This document shows positions 6,737 to 10,808 of a stretch of DNA of 10,808 nt, piece after piece. Within the stretch, counting starts at the first letter, position 1. Each line of letters opens with the position of its first letter. The notes under the pieces are model-generated. The model saw only the letters and a list, made by a program, of their open reading frames with translations, did not search any database and was not told where the DNA came from. The stretch lies in assembly GCA_003223895.1 (NCBI GenBank), contig QHXD01000126.1, positions 1 through 10,808 on the forward strand, in the 5' to 3' direction. The position numbers were made by a program, and so were the translations under genes. This DNA is from Acidobacteriota bacterium (GTDB lineage Bacteria; Acidobacteriota; Terriglobia; 20CM-2-55-15).

Positions 6737-8664
6737 CGGAGGAGTCCTTCCATTGGCATTCGGACGATACCGTTATCGGTTCCGACGAAGATCCTTCCGT
6801 CGGAAGCCGCGAGCGCAGTGACGTTCAGAGAAGGCAGTCCGGCGGTTATCGGCGTCCATCTGTGCTCCACAGAATCGTAAACGAGAAGTCCGCGATCCAG
6901 CGTTCCGGCGAGGATGCGATTGGAGACGGCGAGCATGGCATTGGGATTGATGACCGTATGCGGCGGCATATCGGGAAAATCCGTCCACTGTCCATCGGCA
7001 TCCAGTTGAAGGACGCCGCCGCCGTACGTTCCGATGAACCAGCCCCCGCCGAACGGCACGACGGCCGAAATCCAGTTCTGTTTGAGCGGTGAATTGCTGG
7101 TGGTGTAGCTGGCGCGGACAAATCCGGCGTCAATCACGGAAAGTCCACCCAGCGTTCCCGCGAATAGCCGGGACCCGCTCTGGCCCAACGCGTACACGTG
7201 ATTGTTTGCCAGGCCATGAAAGGCATATATCGATTGAGGCCCACCGGCATCGAAAAGCGTTACGCCGGCCGCCGTCGCAACCGCAAGACCGTCCGGACGG
7301 ACCGCCACATCGCTGACGTGGTCGGCTATGAGCCCATCGGATCGCCCAATGCGGCGAAGGATTTTGCCCTCCGGACTGAACAAAACCAGGCCGTTCGCAG
7401 TGGCTACCACCTGCACGTTCCGGTGCGGATCCGGGACAATCCGGTTGACGCAAAACACCTGCTCGTCTTCGACGTGTACCGTCCGTCTCATAGTGCCGCT
7501 ATCAGCAATGTCGATACCGCGGTCGAAATAGCCGATCCACAGCTTTCCTGCCGAGTCTACCGATAGAGCGGAGACGTTGCGATCCGTCCAGCCGGCGCTT
7601 TCTGCCGCAATGCGACGGGTCCAGAGACTCGTGCGAGCTTCCTGTTCAAACAGGCTGTCCCTGGTAAGCGCGAACGGAATTCCGCGAATTTCGAAGAGCC
7701 GGCGTGCCGTATGGGGTTCGAAATCGGAAACCGGGGTAAATCGCGGACCTTTTACGTTCGATAGCTTTACGTCGACGATACCCTCGTCCACTGTGCCGAT
7801 CAGCAGATGATCTTTTGTTGCGAGCAGCGTTTGGCTGAGAACCCCTTCCGCGACGTTGCGAACATATTTGCCGTCGCGAAATTCTGCGGCGCCGACGGCG
7901 GTCCCGACAAATGTCCGGTCCTCGGCGGCGGCAATGGAAAGCACCCGATTGTCCGGCAAGCCGTTCTGGTCGTGGAATTCTTCCGTACTTCCGCCTTTCC
8001 AGTGGATGACACCGCGATCACGCGTGCCGATCCAGAGATCTCCCTCGCTGCCCCCAAGCGCCGTGACAGGAACGTTTCGAAGGCTCGAGTGAAACGGCTT
8101 GATGGTTGCGCCGTTGTAGGCAATGACTCCGCCTTCTGAAAGGCCGGCCAGCAGAATGCCCGTAGGTAAGATTAATAACGATGTAATGTTCCCGTATCCG
8201 GTTCCCAGCAACTGGATCTGGGAAAAACCAACGCCGTCGAATACGAGGATGCCCGCGGACGCAGTTCCGATCCATAGCTTTGGTTCTGCATCGCCGGCTA
8301 CAGTTCCAACGGCCATGGCGACGGGAGGCGAAGGCGGAAGATCGCGGCCTACAAGATAGGTGGCGCGAAGATCACCCGCGAGGTCATACGTCCAGATTCC
8401 TCCCGCGCCGCAGATGTAAAGCAGATCGTGGAACAATTGCGCGTCGCGGAAATCTGGAGGCGCTGGAAGGAAATCCACGAGCGCAGGTTTTGAATCGGAG
8501 ATGGGACGAATCTGGAAGGCGATCCGTGATTCCGAGATGTCCGCTTCAGCCTGTTCAAGCGCCCACTTTGCCCGGACGATCCAGAACAAGCTGAACGACG
8601 TCAGGAGTACAGCGCCGGCCAGAACTGCCCAGCGTAGCCTTGCGTGCGCGATCGACCTCAACAT
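6733..8664 (-). CDS. Membrane-anchored beta-propeller protein (regulator-propeller repeats)
   Basis: From ATG 8664 the protein has 643 residues. An arginine-containing N-terminus precedes one hydrophobic segment (about 12-31, AVLAGAVLLTSFSLFWIV), suggesting an uncleaved anchor with the rest outside the cytoplasm. The rest is a series of short blades with 'two-component regulator propeller' signatures: LWIGTASAGILVFDG, LWIGTRDRGVIHWKGG, NGLPDNRVLS, LWIGYFDRGIDIADSG, HGLANNHVYAL, LFAGTLGGLSVIDAG, WFIGTYGGGVLQLDADG, ILAGTLDRGLLVYDS and IFVGTDNGIVRMP. In known hybrid sensors such propellers sit before a Y_Y_Y domain and histidine kinase; here the protein ends right after the last blade, so it is a stand-alone binding domain. 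Start choice: ATG 8664 has GAGG five bases upstream; ATG 8667 is too close to that site, and TTG 8685 has no ribosome site. First gene of the leftward operon. Confidence 0.9.
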   Translation of the reverse strand: MLRSIAHARLRWAVLAGAVLLTSFSLFWIVRAKWALEQAEADISESRIAFQIRPISDSKPALVDFLPAPPDFRDAQLFHDLLYICGAGGIWTYDLAGDLRATYLVGRDLPPSPPVAMAVGTVAGDAEPKLWIGTASAGILVFDGVGFSQIQLLGTGYGNITSLLILPTGILLAGLSEGGVIAYNGATIKPFHSSLRNVPVTALGGSEGDLWIGTRDRGVIHWKGGSTEEFHDQNGLPDNRVLSIAAAEDRTFVGTAVGAAEFRDGKYVRNVAEGVLSQTLLATKDHLLIGTVDEGIVDVKLSNVKGPRFTPVSDFEPHTARRLFEIRGIPFALTRDSLFEQEARTSLWTRRIAAESAGWTDRNVSALSVDSAGKLWIGYFDRGIDIADSGTMRRTVHVEDEQVFCVNRIVPDPHRNVQVVATANGLVLFSPEGKILRRIGRSDGLIADHVSDVAVRPDGLAVATAAGVTLFDAGGPQSIYAFHGLANNHVYALGQSGSRLFAGTLGGLSVIDAGFVRASYTTSNSPLKQNWISAVVPFGGGWFIGTYGGGVLQLDADGQWTDFPDMPPHTVINPNAMLAVSNRILAGTLDRGLLVYDSVEHRWTPITAGLPSLNVTALAASDGRIFVGTDNGIVRMPMEGLLR

Positions 8665-8703
8665 CATGTCCTCGCTTGTCCGCAAATTGGATGCCGCTTT
8701 GGA

Positions 8704-8733
8704 ATTATCTCAAGTCGGCCTTGGATTAAACAA
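8704..8733 (-). promoter_or_regulatory. Candidate promoter for the propeller/VIT/TPR operon
   Basis: On the minus strand TTGTTT (8733-8728) and GATAAT (8709-8704) are separated by 18 bases and lie about 40 bases upstream of ATG 8664. The -10 box matches the sigma-70 consensus at five of six bases; the -35 box is weak. No other candidate of this quality was noticed by eye between 8665 and the palindromic element at 8805. Bases 8734-8804 hold nothing else recognisable. Confidence 0.35.
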
Positions 8734-8804
8734 CAAAGAGAAGTAGCGTTCCTGGCCGAAGCGAACATCTGGTCCAAAGTTTTACGAGGGTTCGCGAAGA
8801 TCAA

Positions 8805-9017
8805 CAGGCGAGGGGTATTCCCCTCCTGGAACAGGAGGGGTGGCTGCGCCATTAAGAAAAAGATCCCGTTCCGAAGTCGGCGCAGACGGGGTGGTCGCTC
8901 ACACGAAATGTTGCGCCGAACTGACCACCCCGGCCGCGCCTTTCAAAGGAGGCTTCGCGGCATTTTCTTGATGGCGCGTCCACCCCTCCTGTCCCAGGAG
9001 GGGAACACCTTTGCCTG
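8805..9017. repeat. Nested palindromic element, REPIN/MITE-like, about 213 bp
   Basis: Two imperfect inverted arms of about 57 bases (8805-8861 and 8961-9017) carry the shared core caggaggggtgg(c/a). Each arm is itself a hairpin: cccctcctg GAA caggagggg on the left and cccctcctg TCC caggagggg on the right. The interior has further complementary pairs: cggggtggtc (8887-8896) with gaccaccccg (8923-8932), and tcggcgca (8877-8884) with tgcgccga (8912-8919). No gene was found inside it. It occupies half of the 440-bp gap between the divergently transcribed propeller and nitronate monooxygenase genes. The nested symmetry suggests a non-autonomous mobile element; this is inference, since no transposase gene or clear target duplication was seen. 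Confidence 0.75.
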
Positions 9018-9055
9018 AGGCTCATCTCGATTTGGTTGCGGCTCTGCCGCGTTAT

Positions 9056-9087
9056 GCCTTTGTGCCTTTGTGCCTTTGTGTCTTTGT
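9056..9087 (+). repeat. Short tandem repeat, four 8-base units
   Basis: gcctttgt is repeated three times and followed by gtctttgt, then ggttta. The array ends 17 bases before the ATG of the nitronate monooxygenase gene. Strings of this kind (cctttgtgcctttgtgt and the complement) recur between genes in many bacterial genomes; that is recollection, not a search result. It occupies the place where the leader and ribosome site of the following gene would be expected. Confidence 0.8.
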
Positions 9088-9104
9088 GGTTTAACCTGTC
9101 CTTC

Positions 9105-10199
9105 ATGGGATTCGACAAAACCTTTACGACCTTGGCCGGCATAGAACTGCCGATCATCCAGGCGCCAATGGCGGGTTCGTCCGATGCCGAGCTTGCGGTC
9201 GCTGTCTCGGAAGCGGGCGGACTTGGCTCGCTTCCGTGCGCCATGCTGAGTTGCGATCAGGTGCGCGCATCACTTCAGACAATCCGGCAGCGCACGGTCC
9301 GGCCTGTGAATCTCAACTTTTTTTGCCATCGCTCTCCATCGGTGGACAGCGATCGCGAGCGCCGGTGGCGTGAACGGCTGGCTTCCTACTATGTAGAGCT
9401 TGGCATCGACCCGTCGGCCTCTTCGTCCGTTCCGAATCGCACTCCTTTCGACGAAGCCATGTGCGACGTGGTCGCCGAACTGAAGCCCGCTGTCGTCAGC
9501 TTCCATTTTGGCCTGCCGTCCAATGGGCTTCTGGATCGCGTGCGCACCGCCGGCGCGCGAATCCTTTCTTCGGCGACTACAGTCGAGGAAGCACGATGGC
9601 TCGAGAGCGAGGGTTGCGATGCCGTAATTGCGCAGGGGCTCGAAGCCGGCGGGCATCGCGGCATGTTTCTGTCCGAAAACGCCGCGACGCAAGCCGGTAT
9701 CATGGCGTTGACGCCTCAGATCGTGGATGCCGTCAAGATTCCCGTCATTGCGGCCGGAGGCATCGGCGATGCACGCGGTATTGTCGCTGCTTTTGCGCTC
9801 GGGGCATCTGCGGTGCAAATAGGCACGGGATATCTCCGGTGCCCGGAAAGCCGGGCATCCGCTGTGCACCGGAAAGCGCTCGAGCACGCGCGGGAGGATC
9901 AAACGGTTGTCACCAACGTCATTACCGGCAGGCCTGCCCGCGGCATCGTCAACCGTGTTATCCGCGAGGTCGGTCCGATGAGCCCGCTGGCACCTGCCTT
10001 TCCCAGGGCGTTCGATGCGTTGGCTCCATTGCGGACGAAAGCCGAACAAGATGGATCGGGCGATTTTTCGCCGCTCTGGTCCGGCCAGTCCGCAGCAATG
10101 TGTCGTGAGATTCCCGCCGGTCAGCTCACGAGAATGCTCGCCGAGGAGGCCCTTCGGCTGATGAAGCAACTTGGCATGACAGCTGCCGATTCCATCTGA
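9105..10199 (+). CDS. Nitronate monooxygenase family FMN protein
   Basis: 364 residues from ATG 9105, the usual length for this family. These soluble flavoproteins have a TIM-barrel fold, bind FMN and oxidise nitronates such as propionate-3-nitronate; related proteins of the 2-nitropropane dioxygenase/enoyl-reductase group share the fold. Visible motifs: LPIIQAPMAG near the N-terminus (15-24), AQGLEAGGHRG (176-186) with the candidate catalytic histidine H184, the phosphate-binding segment IPVIAAGGIGDARG (212-225), AVQIGTGYL (236-244) and a C-terminal SGQ segment (326-328). The AGGH/GGIG combination favours a class I nitronate monooxygenase over FabK, but the exact substrate cannot be fixed by eye. 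The frame is open upstream to a TTG at 9036, but that extension is low-complexity repeat sequence, and MGFDKTFTTLAGIELPIIQAP is the typical family start. No good ribosome site precedes 9105. It stands alone, divergent from the leftward operon. Confidence 0.92.
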   Translation: MGFDKTFTTLAGIELPIIQAPMAGSSDAELAVAVSEAGGLGSLPCAMLSCDQVRASLQTIRQRTVRPVNLNFFCHRSPSVDSDRERRWRERLASYYVELGIDPSASSSVPNRTPFDEAMCDVVAELKPAVVSFHFGLPSNGLLDRVRTAGARILSSATTVEEARWLESEGCDAVIAQGLEAGGHRGMFLSENAATQAGIMALTPQIVDAVKIPVIAAGGIGDARGIVAAFALGASAVQIGTGYLRCPESRASAVHRKALEHAREDQTVVTNVITGRPARGIVNRVIREVGPMSPLAPAFPRAFDALAPLRTKAEQDGSGDFSPLWSGQSAAMCREIPAGQLTRMLAEEALRLMKQLGMTAADSI

Positions 10200-10224
10200 T
10201 CTGATTCAACGTCACAGCTAAAAC

Positions 10225-10252
10225 TTGCATTAGCCTATTTATTCGCTATAGT
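10225..10252 (+). promoter_or_regulatory. Candidate promoter for the PadR gene, possibly leaderless
   Basis: TTGCAT (10225-10230) and TATAGT (10247-10252) are separated by 16 bases. The -10 box ends only seven bases before the ATG at 10260, so transcription would start at or beside the A of the start codon; consistently, no ribosome site is present. The 60-base gap is AT-rich compared with its surroundings and contains an imperfect dyad (TAGC at 10231-10234, GCTA at 10245-10248) between the promoter boxes where a PadR dimer could bind to repress its own gene. Confidence 0.5.
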
Positions 10253-10259
10253 TGATAAA

Positions 10260-10595
10260 ATGACGAAGCGAGACTACCTCGGCAATTTTGAACTGATGGT
10301 GATGCTGGCTCTTATCCGGCTCGGCGAAAACGCATATGGCGTGCCCATTTGCCGGGAGCTCGAGGAACGAAGCGGACGTGAAGTCGCCGTCGGGAGTGTG
10401 TATGCCGCACTGGAGCGGCTCGAAGACAAAGGCTTCGTGGCTTCGGAGCTGGGAGACGCAACACCGGAACGTGGCGGTAGAGCAAAGCGTTACTTTCGAG
10501 TTACTGCAAGAGGTCTTCGCGAAGTCCGGGAAACCCAACGGACCCTGATGGCGCTATGGAAAGGACTCCCCAAACTGCAGGGAGGAAAAGCGTGA
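10260..10595 (+). CDS. PadR-family transcriptional regulator
   Basis: 111 residues, the length of the short (subfamily 2) PadR proteins. The winged-helix domain fills residues 8-90: NFELMVMLALIRLGENAYGVPI is the typical first helix pair, SVYAALERLEDKGFV (46-60) is the recognition-helix region, and GGRAKRYFRVTARG (72-85) forms the wing. A short C-terminal helix (86-104) is the expected dimerisation element. PadR proteins are usually local repressors released by a small ligand or stress signal. The stop overlaps the GTG start of the next gene (GTGA), so the two are co-translated, and the regulator probably controls that membrane gene and itself. Confidence 0.93.
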   Translation: MTKRDYLGNFELMVMLALIRLGENAYGVPICRELEERSGREVAVGSVYAALERLEDKGFVASELGDATPERGGRAKRYFRVTARGLREVRETQRTLMALWKGLPKLQGGKA

Positions 10596-10808
10596 CACGA
10601 GGGCCATCCGTTTCAATTTGGTTCTTGAGGCACTTTGGATGCAGCCCAAAGAACGAGTCCATCATCGGCGATCTGCTCGAGCAGTATCAGCAAGGCCGTT
10701 CTCGCGTGTGGTACTGGCGTCAGGTGTTCATCGCGATCAGCCTGCTGCTCGGTAGTGGGCTTTTGAGTCCGTCTTCAAGCGACTCACGCATGCAGGAGAA
10801 ACAAACTG
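10592..10808 (+). CDS. Small membrane protein with permease-prefix-like domain (C-terminus beyond window)
   Basis: Starts at GTG 10592, preceded by GGAGG with six bases' spacing, and overlaps the PadR stop by 4 bases; 72 codons are visible. Residues 26-44 (GDLLEQYQQGRSRVWYWRQ) resemble the N-terminal prefix region seen in PadR-linked acidobacterial permeases (acidobacterial duplicated orphan permeases). A hydrophobic segment follows (about 45-59, VFIAISLLLGSGLLS). After it the sequence turns polar (SPSSSDSRMQEKQT), suggesting either a small single-pass protein or a link to a permease beyond the edge. The PadR-permease pairing is known in Acidobacteriota; the assignment here is by recognition of the motif and context, not by search. 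Confidence 0.7.
   Translation, partial: MTRGPSVSIWFLRHFGCSPKNESIIGDLLEQYQQGRSRVWYWRQVFIAISLLLGSGLLSPSSSDSRMQEKQT

Noticed and set aside
8665..8685. TTG start at 8685 for the propeller protein
   Set aside because: No ribosome site precedes it, whereas ATG 8664 has GAGG at a suitable distance. The difference is only seven residues.
9036..9104. Upstream TTG start for the nitronate monooxygenase
   Set aside because: The 23 extra residues come from tandem-repeat sequence, and the family N-terminus fits the ATG at 9105.
9270..10169. 299-codon open frame on the minus strand
   Set aside because: Antisense to the well-recognised nitronate monooxygenase gene, with no recognisable motif of its own.

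Overview
The window looks like a chromosomal piece from an Acidobacteriota bacterium, probably of the Solibacter/Bryobacter type. This is inferred from content, not from a database search. The pointers are a PadR regulator directly followed by a short protein resembling the prefix domain of acidobacterial permeases, a stand-alone 'regulator propeller' protein, a VIT/von Willebrand A protein, and many GC-rich palindromic repeats between genes. No rRNA, tRNA, CRISPR array or transposase gene was found.

Left and centre (1-8664, minus strand): three genes read leftwards as one likely operon. The first encodes a membrane-anchored beta-propeller protein (8664-6733). The second encodes a secreted VIT + vWA protein with a complete MIDAS metal site (6736-4433), overlapping the first by 4 bases. 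The third encodes a very large tetratricopeptide-type helical-repeat protein (from 4320, or possibly 4449, through the left edge; at least 1,440 codons). It has no stop inside the window and is hidden behind long antisense open frames of 609 and 353 codons. All three proteins carry export signals or anchors and are built from interaction domains, so they may form an envelope assembly. No catalytic domain is seen, and the substrate or partner is unknown.

Between the VIT gene and the repeat-protein gene lies a 250-bp island of palindromic repeats (4153-4403). The reading frame of the repeat protein runs through this island without a stop. No ATG, GTG or TTG lies in frame between the repeats and the hydrophobic signal segment, so the present start codon seems to lie in, or upstream of, repeat DNA. 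A second palindromic element of about 213 bp (8805-9017) lies upstream of the operon.

Right side (9105-10808, plus strand): a nitronate monooxygenase-family flavoprotein (9105-10199); a PadR regulator (10260-10595) with a promoter placed so close that its mRNA may be leaderless; and, overlapping the PadR stop by 4 bases, the start of a small GTG-initiated membrane protein that runs off the right edge.
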